Made by a program: the position numbers and the translations under genes | In this document: positions 33,718 to 46,300 of the stretch, piece by piece | How positions within the stretch are numbered: position 1 is the stretch's first letter | How the letters are laid out: each line of letters opens with the position of its first letter | Source of the DNA: Marisa cornuarietis | Lineage: Eukaryota > Mollusca > Gastropoda > Architaenioglossa > Ampullariidae | Reading direction: 5' to 3' | Assembly: GCA_004794655.1 (NCBI GenBank) | Contig: SMMW01000634.1 | Coordinates: forward strand, 2,204,501-2,268,500 | Length of the DNA stretch: 64,000 nucleotides | The notes under the pieces: model-generated | Told to the model about the DNA's origin: nothing | Databases searched by the model: none | What the model saw: only the letters and a program-made list of their open reading frames with translations

Positions 33718-36466
33718 TTAGCTCCTTGCTGATGAGCAAACTTTAGTCTGAGGTGCACTTTCGATATCTTCCACCTGCTTGTTTACTACTGTTAGTGCCA
33801 CCTCCATTTTGTGAAACCGCTCCCTTACTTCCCCAAGCCGCTTGTGGGACTTACCCAACTCTACTTCAAGCTGCTGTTGAGTAGTACTCAGTTTCTCTAG
33901 CAGACTGTCCTTCTCTTTCTTCAAAGTCTGCAATCTTTTTTTTTTTAGACATTTTGCTGCGTTCTTTCTCCTTACAGAACTCCTCTACCACTGTCTTGAT
34001 CTGTCACTCTAGATGTGCGAGCTCCATCTGGCCTTGTTGCATGGCCTGGCTGTACTGGGTCAGCTGATGTTGGGTTGGGCTGTCAACATTGTTCCAGAAG
34101 GCCACAATCTTTTGCAGCTCTTGCACAGACTCTCGTAGTGCTGCTATTTCCTCTTGATGACAAGCAGCAGACGTCTTCTGCATTGTGAAATAACCTTTTT
34201 ACTAAGACTTCCATTAATCTTCAGTTTACCATGCCATACAAACTGCCTACAACCTACTCCAACACTTAACAGTAATTATCACTGTATGGTTTGCAAGTTT
34301 GAAGTTTTTTGTTGTGAACAGTGATTTTAAGACCAGACAACTACAAGCATTTCATTCAATGTACATGTTTTACTAAATGAGTAAAAGATTTGAATCATCT
34401 CGCTAAATTACAATTTTACACAGTTGTCTCTCCCACTTAGCTCTCCAGTTACAAGAAAATACTCAGCCCCAACCATATGAACTTTGACACCTTAGCTTTC
34501 ATGCTCCAAACAATGACACTTATCAAAAAAAAAACAAAAAACAAACAAACTCCAGCACTCTCTAAATATTGATTCTGAAAGGAAAAAAATATGAATTCAA
34601 CACTAGCTCCCCAAAGATGTAGTTCTCTCACCAGTTCTAGTTCATGTTCTTGGTAAGCAGATTATAAAACACTGATAATCATTTTGAAACTGCTACCGTA
34701 CTCTGGCGCTGCTCTTTATCCTTCTCTTGCAACAACTGCACTCTTTCATCTTGCTGTTTTTGTGCCTGCATTTTGAGCTGAGCCTGAAGCTCCCTAGGGT
34801 GCATCTTTCACTTGATCACCTCAAATGAACAAATCAGGGGTCAGTGAGAACTAACAAAGCAACAGATTGTTCTGCTTACCAGATGACATAATGCAGCTTT
34901 TACTACCATGAAAATATTGTCAAAAGTGTTGTCTCTCATTACTAACACCTCTTGCCCAGCCAGTGGCTTTCTTAATTATTTGCTAATTAAACTATAAAGA
35001 ACCTTGCTGTTAAAAGGGATTATTTCTTTATACATAACATTTTTCAGTAAATTCTCCAAATTTTTAAAACTTGGCATATGTGCATTTAAGTTCTTTAGGT
35101 CATTCGATCATTGAAAACAAATCCATATTATGTTTCAAGCGTTTCACCACTCCTTTGTTTTACCAACACATTCTTTTGCATGGTACATTGGTACAGTGTC
35201 TTCTCTAAAAATAAAACAACAAAAAAAATCTCTTCCCTAGTGACAGGGACATAAAGGCCACTTACCTTCGTATGGTAGCTTTGTGTAGTAGTGCCAGCTT
35301 TTCCTACCAGCTTGTCTGAAAAATACATTGGCATGAATAAGTATTGTAAAATAAATTACTAGCATGCCAGTTACTTACTTTTTCTCTCAAACACACAAAC
35401 CTGTCCCCATGAAAATTATATGAACTATCATCTACTACACATTGATAGAAAAATGTAAACGACAAGATGAATTTCTAGTTTTACAATTTAAAAAACTTGA
35501 CCAGGAATATTTACTTATTAATAAACAACTGTGTGATCTGCCTCTAATCGTGTTACAAAATTTGCTGAGCTTGTTCAAAATGTTGTCTGCTTTCCTCCAG
35601 AATGCCCTCTAAAGTCACCATTGCTCTTTTCTCCTTTTTGGTATTATTGTTGTTTCCCCACCATTATAGACTATTTTTGTATCCCTCATAATAATTTTAT
35701 AAGTGCAAAAAGTCTTCCAAATAAAAGTCTGCAAAATATTGCTGAACCTAAAAAATAAAAAGACTTTGACCTTTAAATATTATCAGTAAATGGCATCCAC
35801 CTTTAGTGGCATCTGCCATGAAAAAAAAAACTGATGGCACTGCAGACTCCAGCACTGTGAATGCGTCATGATTACAAACGCTGATTTCCAAGGCCAGTCC
35901 TTTTTAAAGCTCTTAGCCACAAAGGTCTCCGTGATCGATCTGAATGTAAAATTATCAACGAACCTTTGAGTGTGAAAAAAATCACTTTCATTAAATGCAC
36001 CTTCTAAGCGAGCAATAGTCTTAAAATTCATTAATTAAGTGTACACGAAAATTAAGCTTCTGGTATGTAAATCCTTCAATGCTTAACACTATATCTATAT
36101 ATAGGTATAGTGTTTAAAAGTTTATCTTTCACCTTAAATGTTTTCATCATTACAAATGGACATCATCATCATCATACTGTATGTCAACACTATATTATAT
36201 TATTAACATTGCATCATATGTAATGCAAATTATTAAACTTTTTCTTTTATAAGATTTCAAATAAATATAATTTCTTCTTTAAAAAAAATCTTCAAATGTG
36301 ACTTGCATAAGTTCTGAAGTGCTTCGCGCTGTATACAAGTAGCCTATATGTTTCAACAAGTGTTTACATTTTCAATTAAAAAATATGCAAAAAACATTAA
36401 AATGCCTACTTACACATAAAAAGACGTAGGCCTATTGAATCTTTGAACCTCGGTTGGTGCATCCAT
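33718..36466 (-). pseudogene. Decayed multi-exon coiled-coil gene, family not recognised
   Basis: Reverse-strand exon candidates. 36466-36414 starts with ATG (MDAPTEVQRFNRPTSFY) and ends at a good GTGTAAGT donor. 35315-35266 joins in phase (QAGRKSWHYYTKLPYE). 34819-34702 begins DQVKDAP, meets a frameshift, and continues ELQAQLKMQAQKQQ. 34177-33718 encodes helical sequence (EEIAALRESVQELQKIV, then WNNVDSPTQHQLTQY). This last exon has an in-frame TGA near 34006 and a frameshift at an A-rich run near 33943, after which LKKEKDSLLEKLSTTQQQLE continues. The 34702/34177 junction phases do not agree. These breaks point to a pseudogene or partial duplicate. I cannot name the parent. Coiled-coil character alone does not tie it to the neighbouring golgin. 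Confidence 0.45.
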
Positions 36467-37342
36467 CTGAACAGCATGAGCTCACAATTTCTAAAAATTT
36501 TAAGAAATGTTTGGGTACTTGTCACATAAGGATCCGCGCTTTTTCTGCCTGTAGTGTAGTGTAAGCTCCCGGTGTTTTGCAGCCGAACTCGATATTTTCA
36601 GTCTAGAGGTCATAGAAATCTGTGGATTTACACTGTAAACAGAGGAAATAACAAATTTAAAGTAGGTCAAGTTTTAACTTCGTTTTCTAAAATGTTATGT
36701 TTCTCGACAATGTAAAAAGAATTTCTAAAATATCCCGCTGTCATCTAGATAGCAGATTTCGTATCTTTATTCACTTTCTTGGTGCATGGTCGAAGATCAC
36801 ACGTACGTCGATCCGTGGAAGAATGCAAAGAAACGAAGAAACGTAATAATTATAAACTTAAAATATAAATATTTTGTCAAGGAAATAATTAGTTTTACAT
36901 CGAAAGTAAATGGGTAAAAAAATGAACCATGGAAAAATAACATCCCTCGATCATTGACATAGCAATTATTATTATATTATTTTCTATAGTCGTCATACGT
37001 ACGCTTTCTATAATGCATGTTACAGTATTTTTCATTGTATTCAATTGTTAATACCTTCTCAATAAGAACCGAAGCCTGGTTTCAGATGATAATAAAAAAG
37101 CAAATATTTCTGAAGTTATTAAATATTTAATGCTTTTGACGATAATTCACTTAACTGTTTGTACATGTCAACCACGCCCCCTTTGGTAAAAATTGGTTTC
37201 TTCGATGCTTTTCTAGTCTTTGTTTTTAATATTCACAGACGTGTCAGGCACGCGCAATTACCAACATCGCGACGAAAGGCTGTCGCCTTTAAATAACCAG
37301 CTGTGTATTGACTGAGAATTACACTTGTTGGGCTGCTCGACG
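36467..37342. promoter_or_regulatory. Intergenic region between divergent starts; likely golgin promoter
   Basis: 876 bp separate the minus-strand ATG at 36466 from the golgin ATG at 37343. The 100 bp before the golgin start is relatively GC-rich (CACGCGCAATTACC, CATCGCGACGAAAGG), unlike the AT-rich remainder, and is the best candidate for a core promoter and 5' UTR. No clear TATA box is seen. Confidence 0.4.
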
Positions 37343-40300
37343 ATGTTCAAAAATTTGAAGAAAAAACTTGAACAAGGGGTGGCTCAAACTTCTCTTAGAG
37401 CCGCAGCGGCCGTGTCGGCCATCTCCAAGGTAAGTCATGCATCAGGAACTATCTGTTTTATTGCAGACGAACTTTTTGTCATTTCTCCGATTCAGTGATC
37501 GGTACCGAAAAGACAAAAATATTTTAAGAACCATCAAATTCCAGAAGGGTAAAATTTTTCTCCCACGAGAAGTGACATGACTTTGTTGATTTATCTCACT
37601 CCACACATGCACATGCACACACGATACACACTGTAACATGCGTACCACTCAGATGCGTGCATACAAAAAAAAAAAAAAAATCATTTTCATCTTAACATTT
37701 TTAAGAGCTGATCCTCAATTATAGTACTCTTATTACCACACATGCACACACATATATATTTCATTGCTTATAAACATTAGAGCACTGCTTTCAAATACAA
37801 GAGGCTTCATCAAAATTATAGACCATTATATGTTATTTTCAGGCTGATGATCAAAATGCATCCATCTCTAAGGCAGAAAAGAAAGAAACATATGATATGG
37901 GAAAACCCCTTGCAGAGAGCACTCCACAAAAGTCATCCACTCAAGGAAGTGATAATGGAGAATTTTTATCCCCTGTACCAAACAGCATCAGCACAGCTCA
38001 TACAGATACTAAGTTTAGTGATATACCTGTTGGACAGCTTGTGGATATTCCTCTTGAAGGTGCTGGAGAGAGCTTGTATGAGGCAAGTAAAACCCTATAC
38101 ACACAGAACATGATTACTGTTAATATTACTTCTTATCGGTAGCAGAACATTTTTTTCAGTAAGATTGTGTGGGTAAAGCTGTCATATAGATAATACTTCT
38201 TGCATTATTGTTGATATACAGTATTGTTTTATTTTTATGCTTTTATACTTTCACTCTTTCATATAGACAATGTACCCTTGCATGATAATCAAACCAACAT
38301 CTGCTGCACAATTTTATATATATATATACACATGCACAAATGATGCAGAGATAATCCTAAGAGTTATATAGATCAGAGTCAGACAAACAGACAAAAATTT
38401 TAAAACTTTATTGGTATGCATATTTACTTGTCCCACTTTTAAAACTCTTTACAGTTCAGTTGCACCTAAATAGTCAAAAACCCAAGTTTGTTTGACAATT
38501 GAGCAATATGGCTCTGAACTGTAAAGAGTTTATGCTGTAAAATATGGAAGAGCCGTAGCCGTGTACTGTTCTGAGATTAGAGACTTTAAATGTTATTGTA
38601 CTGTTACAGGTTTTCTGTCATTTTTTGGTATCTTGGCTTCTTAAAAGTGAGATAAAATATAGAAATTATAAAAATCTACAGTAGATTCTAGATGCACATG
38701 TTTTTTGTTGTTGTTGTTCATTTAGACTGCATCTGATGCTGAGTCTGTGAGGGGAGATGAAACCCCCAGAGGGCCTCGCTCAAGAACTTCATCAGTCAGC
38801 TCTGTCACTAGTGACAGCTCATTTTTCCAAGTTCCTAACTTTTCATCACATTATGTCATTCCATCTGATGTGGAAAGTGAGATGGAAGAGAGTTCCTCTG
38901 ATCTCAGTGGAATAAGCAAAGAGGATCTGTACAGTTATGTTAAAAAGTTTGAGCGCCGTGCTTTTAAGTACAAGTCCAAATTTATGGATGTAAGAATACT
39001 GTTTGTCTTTTCTATCAGCCTGCCTGTACGCTAAGTGAAATCGAACAAGCAACTTCTTTTTTCCTCTCCCACATTCACTGTTTTGGATAAAAGTGCTCAA
39101 AAACTTATGGTTTATTTTTGATTGAGCTTTGTAAAAGCCCATCTTAATTTGCTGTAGCATGATGAGTTTGCTTTGATAAGCATAATGGTTGCGATAGATT
39201 AAGGAGCTCTAAAGCTTAAAATATCCTCTACATTCAAGGAAAAGTTTATGGCAAGTTTTGAGAAATTATGCTATTAAAAATGTTAAGAACATCGTGTATT
39301 AACAGAATTATTAACCAACACTTCTAGACAACTTTCTTGTAATAGTCTGTCTTTATATTTCTATAGCCATGCCTTTGATTGATGCTTTTTTTCCAGTTGG
39401 CCAGTCATTATAAGGAGATATTGGGAGAACGTGAGAAATTGAAGAATACGCTAACCCAATCACAAGACCGTGCATTTAGGCGCATGTCAGAGTTGCGGGA
39501 GCAGCTGCAGTTAGACCTGATTGCCAAAAGAGATCTTGAAGACAACTACCGCCTGCTGCTGGATGAGCGAGATGAATACGTCAAAGTCTTGCAAACACAG
39601 GTGGGTGTTTAGTATGCCCAACTCAATTGTCATTCACCTAAATATGACCTTAAATCATTAGCATCATCTGTCTGTTTAGTCTGCTGTATAACAGTTTAAA
39701 AATTATAGGATTCTGTTTATTAACCTCTCTGTGATATGCATATTGCTTGAGGACCATACTTCCTTACCAGAAATAATCATCTGACAGAGTTAATAATTTA
39801 TAAATCTTCTTAATCTTAGAAAATTCACGTTCATTGGAGAAAAGGATTCTTTTTTTATGCAAATTTACTCTGCTTGAAAATTCCATTTGTGATCATCACT
39901 TACACTTTAAATGATCGTATAAATCTGCAGGAACATGGCAACACTGAATGGATTATTGTTAAATGAGGATGTTTTCCCCTCTGCTCACATTTTGTGATAG
40001 TAGTTCATTATACCTGAGAAGAGCAAAACTGGGCAAATCTGACTTTCTGCCAAAATCCTTACACAAAAATGAATCTAGAGACATAGATTTGTGTATGCAT
40101 ACAAGTCTAAATAGAAAAACAACATTACATGATTTGATTTGGGTTTCACTTCAGTTTGATTCTGACACCAAATAACAGGAGCTAAACCATGTAAATTGAT
40201 GAGCACCATGTTTGTCCATTGTGCAATGTCATTGAAGCTTATGTTGTAAAGGTTTTTAATTTATTGTTGGTGAAACTAAATCAAGTTAGATATCAGATCA

Positions 40301-43300
40301 TGATATTCATTCAATAGTATATATGTCTATGAGGTAGACTTGAAAACTTATTGTTTGGTTTGGCTGGTGAATGGTTCTTACTGTTCCTTATAAATTACAG
40401 ATTTGTTATGCATTTGGCTGTTTACAAAAGGATTAGGATGTCCTCAGAACATGATTTTAAATTTATTTTTTGGTGTACATTCTAAAGGTAAAACTTTTAA
40501 AGGAAGGAAAGGATATTCCACAAGAACTAGCAGAAAAGATTCAGGCTAGCAAAGCAAAAGCAGAGATTGCTCTACAAGATTCTACACCAAAGGCAGCAGG
40601 AGGAAACTTGGAACAGATGGAACTCCTAAAAGCAAAAGTTGGTGAAGTTTTGAGTAGAAGGAGCATTGATGTTAATATGTTTCTGTGACATTTGGAACTA
40701 CTGTGTAGCAATTGTAGCAGCTGTAACTTGTAATTCTCTGACGTGCACGGTTGTTGTGTACTTCACTTGGTATTAACTGAGTCTGTTTTTTGTCATTATT
40801 TTATATTTTGTCTTGACTTATTTGCAGCAGTCTTTCACCTGCAAAGACAATGAAAGAATGGGGGGAACAAACTCAAAAATAAATGAGCACTATCACATGT
40901 ACATTGATACATGATCATATGTACGCATGAACATTATTCATGACTGCAGAGATATCCTTTTTCTAAATATTGTTCTTAGTAATCTGTGAGACATTGGGTG
41001 CCTTTACTTTGTTACAGATTAAACGACAGGAGGAACTGTTACAAAAATGCAAGGACTCTATTCGAAATTACAAAGAAAAAGTTCTTCAGTTAGCTACTGA
41101 AAAACAGGAACTCTTGGTTAAACTTGAGCAAAAGGTGACGAATAATTTTGGCAGAAGATTAATATATAAGAAATCTAATGCGCGTAAATTTATACAGGTA
41201 TCATTTGATTTTTTTTTAAATTGACGCTTAAAAACAATTAGTTTTATTTATAGAATTTTGTGGCATGATTTATATTTGATAATGCTGTTCATAAGTCATC
41301 CGGCCCAGTAAACACTTGTAACCAAGACAGTGAAAATCATGAGTTGTGGAGATAGATTTTGCCTCTAATACATATAATTTTTCTCCAGATGTGACACTTC
41401 TTTACAGACCTATGATATTTCCTTGGTTTAAAGCACCAACCAACCCCCAAAAATCAACCTTCATGTTAAGATAAAAAAAAATATCTATAAAAATATTGAA
41501 CGTGTAAAAAGCTGAAAGTTCGCTTGATAAAGTTTTTGTGTGAAATGGAGAGACAATTGGGTGTGTGTGTATCATGAATGCTTGTGTTTATTAAAAAAAA
41601 TATCTTTTCTTCACAGGGTGATAACAGTAATAGTAACACCTCCCAGCTTGACTTAAGCAAACTTCAAGGACAGATTAAGGAGGCAAGAGCAGTTATCCAA
41701 CAGCTTGAATCAGATAGAGAAATTGCAATTGCACAGGTCAAACAGCAGGTAAATATGCATTGTTTTCTCTGGGTCTGCATTTCTTCAGCCTTCACACAGC
41801 CCTTCAAAGTTCCATTAGAGTCACACCTTGCAGAAATAGAATCTGCGTATTACAAAAAAGTGCGACTCATAAACAGTGGGTCTGAAAAGAGATGAGTCCC
41901 CCCAAAAAAAAGTGAAAGATCAGCAGATCATTTTATTGGTCCATAGACAGGGTTGTGTCCTAAATACGGAAGCTCCTCCCCAACCTGCAAGAGGTATGAA
42001 CAGAGGGCTTGCAGGCTTGGTCTGAACTGAAAGTAACTTTCTTTGGCTTACTGGCAGGTCCATGAGGAGATGGAGATCAAGGACAAAGAACTTTCTCATG
42101 CTAGAAATCGAACAGAAACCTTACAGCAAGAGAATGCAGCTCTTCAAGCTTCACTTCAAAAAACGCAGGAGGATATTGAAGGTCTTAAAAAAACAAGTGA
42201 GCACCATTCACATATCATTTACTTATGAAGCAATAACTGCAAAAGAATAAAGGCTGTCGGAAACTAGGCTTAGGGTAAGGTGAGGTTGGGTAAATTTAAA
42301 GGATCATGGGGTGCAGTTGACGGAAAAGTTGCTTAGTAAGCTTGGCTTGCATGCAGATATGACCAGTGATAAGTTTAATTCAGAGAACTGCTGGATATGT
42401 GATCATTAGGCAGTGTTTTGTAAAATACTAGGGGTATTGGAACTACCATAAAATTGGAACCCACTTAAAATCAGTGTCATCATTATAACATTAGTGTTTA
42501 AACAGATTTTATCATCATTTGAGTCATTTCTTGAATTTAGACCTTGAGCAGCTAGAGAAGGCTCGGGAAATCATCAAGCAGCTGAAAGAGGAGAAGAATC
42601 GATTAGTGAAAGAGACGCAGGTCAGAGTTCAGCAGGCAGAGCTGGTCATGGAGGAAGAAAAGGAAAAGCTTGTACAAGAGTTGTCAAGGGGCAAAGCTGC
42701 AGCAGTGTCCTTGATTCAGGTTTGTAAGCTTTCTTTTCTAGGGTAGGCCATTTCTTCAAATAACAGGAAAATAACAAAAAGATGATATTCAAGAATTATT
42801 AGTATGTATATGATAATAGTTTATAGTTAAATATCAAGAAGGTAGAACACTGGACCTGAAGCTTGATGGTAATTATATACATTAGTGAACATGTGCAGTA
42901 GTAAATATAAGGCAGCATTCTTATGGTAAAGCAGGATAGGAATCTGATGTATTCATGTGCACAGATAATAATAATAATGTGATCTTTGAACTTACGTAGC
43001 GCCATATTCCAGCCCTATAGGCAAGCTCATGGTACTTTACAAAGAACACACGGTAAGTAAGTTGGTGGAATGACGGGCTTGTGTGCTGAAGATGACATCC
43101 CATTGTTAGGTCAAGATGGCAATGGGTCACAGTTTAGATCCACAGACCATACAATAATTTTTTAAAAGCAGAATAAATCAGTCAATAATCACAACCCATA
43201 CATGCTACTAGGGAAGAGGGGAGCTTGGTAGTGGGGTGACCCAGGAGTGGCTGGCAACCTGGTGAGCATATGTCCTTGAAAGTGCCATTCTCACAATTTC

Positions 43301-46300
43301 CTGACGGGCTGAGCCAGCTGTACCCAGTATTAAAGTGAAGTGAAATGTTTTGAACCTCATGCTAACTCTTGAACATTAATGCTTGAACTATAAAAAGTGT
43401 AGCATCTTTAATTAGATGATTTGTTGGAAAGTCTGAATGGCAGAAGAGGGAAAGATGAGAAAGGAAAAATGAAGCAACTGTCAGGCAACAGAGCATTGAT
43501 AACAAAGCAATTGGGAAATTAATGCTGCAGAGATATTCTAGTAGATAAAACAGGAAACATATAGGCATATTTAAAAGTTAAATAAAATTTTAATGAACTT
43601 AAATAAAATTAGATAAAAAGTAAGGTCTTTCTTAAAAGCTTGTGATGAAGAGAAAAACTTAAGTCAATTTTGATTGTTTCTTTTGATTTGCATATCCGAA
43701 GATGGTGAGCAAGACAAATCAAATAGTTGGCATTATTAGAACTTTTAATTATTTGGGTAGGGAGAAATTTTTTAATTTGTACAAAGCACTTGCGGATCCA
43801 CATTTTAAATATGTGAATGTGATCTTGTGTTGTTCTTTGAAAGGAAATCTGTATTAGTCGAAAGTGTACAAAGACATGCTACTCAGTTGCTTGTAGAGCT
43901 TAAAGATATCTTATTCTGATAGTTTGAAGTACTGAAGTGCTAATGATATTTTTCACAAAGAGTTGCTGCTAATTGGAACTTGCTTTCGGCTAACATTAAA
44001 TATGCACCAGATCTGAATTTCAAGAACTCTCAAGGTAACATTCCAAAATTTATAAATCTATTTTGCAGTTCTGATAGTTAATAAAATATAAATGTGAAAC
44101 AATATTCAAGTGACTTTAAGAGGAGATGTTAAATAGGTTGCAAGGCCTAGGCAAATGATCCCTACTACTACTAATGTAGCCTACTACTTATTATGGTTCA
44201 TCTTGTGAAACCATCTAGGTGCTGTTAGTATCAGATATCAAAAGCAATATCAGAATGCTGTATTTGTTATTCTAGTGTTACACATGCCTATTTTAAATTC
44301 ACTTCACTGTACTTTTACAAAGAACACTAGGGCAAGCCTGTTTTGTCAAAAAATGAAAGTATGCAGAAGCAATGGAGCAAAAGATATCGTAGTCTTATAT
44401 TGCTTTGCTGAGTGCTCACTTCTAATGTCAACTGTGTTCACTCTTTCTGTCTATCCATCTTGCAGCACACTGGCTGCATCTTGTGTATGGTTAAAGTACA
44501 GTGCTGATTAAGATCTTTGTAAGCAAGAAAAATAAAGAAAGGAAGAAACATGGCTGACTTTCTTAATTTGGGAACTAGAAATTAAAGCAATAATGAGGTG
44601 ATCATTGTGGTTTTGGGAGGGTAGATTTGGTGCATCAATTTTGAATCATACCAGAAATATATAGTCATTCCTGACAATTAGATTGAACTATTGTAAATGT
44701 CAAAGACATAGAGATAAACATAGTTAAGAGTGAACATTGGCAGTTGCAACCTTGATTAACATTTGTTCAACTGAGGAATAATGTACCTTTCTTTGTGGAG
44801 AAAAAGTGGTTGAAAAATAATGAAAGTTGTTGTTTATTGTTATTGGGGACCTACTATAAGATAATAATAACAAAGAGGCTTTGTGATTTACAGCAAGAGT
44901 CAGAGAAGCAGCTTGGAGAAAGGCTGTCAGCAGCCATTGAAGAAAGAGATATCTTCTGGCAGGAAAGAATGGCCGAGTTGGAAAGGTCCCATGCTGAGCT
45001 GCTGGAAAGTAAGGTACATTATTCATGTTCTGTTTTCTTATGGTCATTTCTTTTCTTTTACAAAGTTTTGTCCTGTTTCTCCTACAGTGTTTGACAAAAG
45101 CATGAGCAGTATTAGTAAGGCCATCTTTGAAAAGGAAAAGATTTCCTGTGTTTAGAGGTACTATAAAGGACACTGGTCAGATCATATATGTCTTTGTATC
45201 TTTGGCAGCTGGTCATGACAGAATGTAAACATTTGACAAGGAGTAGAGATTTATAAAACTGAATGTAAGGAATATATGAGAATATCATGAAAATACAAGG
45301 GGAACCATTACAGAATGTAGACATTGATACTTGATTTGGTAGTTACCAGAAGTTAAAGGAGAGGTGCAACATAATTTTTTTTCAACTTTTGTTTGAAAAC
45401 AAGGTGGTTGTAGAGCTTAAAGCCTTTTTTTAAAGTTTTTCTTTTTTAAGCTTATAATAAGACATGTAAGACATTTAAAAAAGAGAAAACTACAGTAGTT
45501 AAGGTGGGCAGAACTAAGGTGCCAGCTAGAGTGTTTGAAGGATGGATAGAAAACAAGTACAGTAATGTTTGTACTTTTTTACTTAGGTAGCTGATTGATC
45601 GTTTGTTTTTTTTCTTTGTTTCTGGTATGCAATTGTTAGCATAGAATGGTCAAGGGAAAAATTTAATAAATTTCAAGTCAGCAGAAGCAGGAGTGCCATT
45701 AACAAAAGCTTGATGAACAGGAAAAAGAGCGAGATCTTGCCGTCCGCACCATACAAGATGAACTGCAGCAGCGGTTAAAAGAGAAGGAAGAGGAAGTACA
45801 CCTGGCCATTGAAGAAAGGGAACTACAAAAGATGGCAGCAGTTTCAGGACTTGACCAGCAGAAGGATGATCTCGTCCAGAAGATTGAACTCCTCAACTCT
45901 GTGAGTAGAGCCTAGATTTACAGTAGAACATTGTATTAATGGGGATGATGGTTTAATATGGTCATGATATTGATAGAAGGATGTATTCATTCATTTTCAT
46001 CATTGTGTGTGTGTGTGTGTGCATGCACATGTCTTTGCATAGATTCATATTTGACTTATTAAAGAAACATTTTAGATCCCTTAAATAATGTTCAACAGAA
46101 GGAAAAATACTTTCATTTTTAGTAGATGATGATGATGATGGTGAGAAATATTATTATGGTGATGATAGTGACAATAATGAAGAAACAATCAAGACAGTGA
46201 CCATAAAGACAGTGACAACAAAAAGTAGGACATCAATATAAGACATCTTTTCATCTTTATGTCATTTGCAGGAGAAAATTAAACTTACTAATGAGCTAAG

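Noticed and set aside
40638..40688. Read-through end of golgin exon 5 (stop at 40686-40688)
   Set aside because: Splicing at AAA|GTTGGT joins LLKAK to IKRQEELLQKC, matching the GOLGA4 pattern. Read-through would end the protein at about 330 residues.
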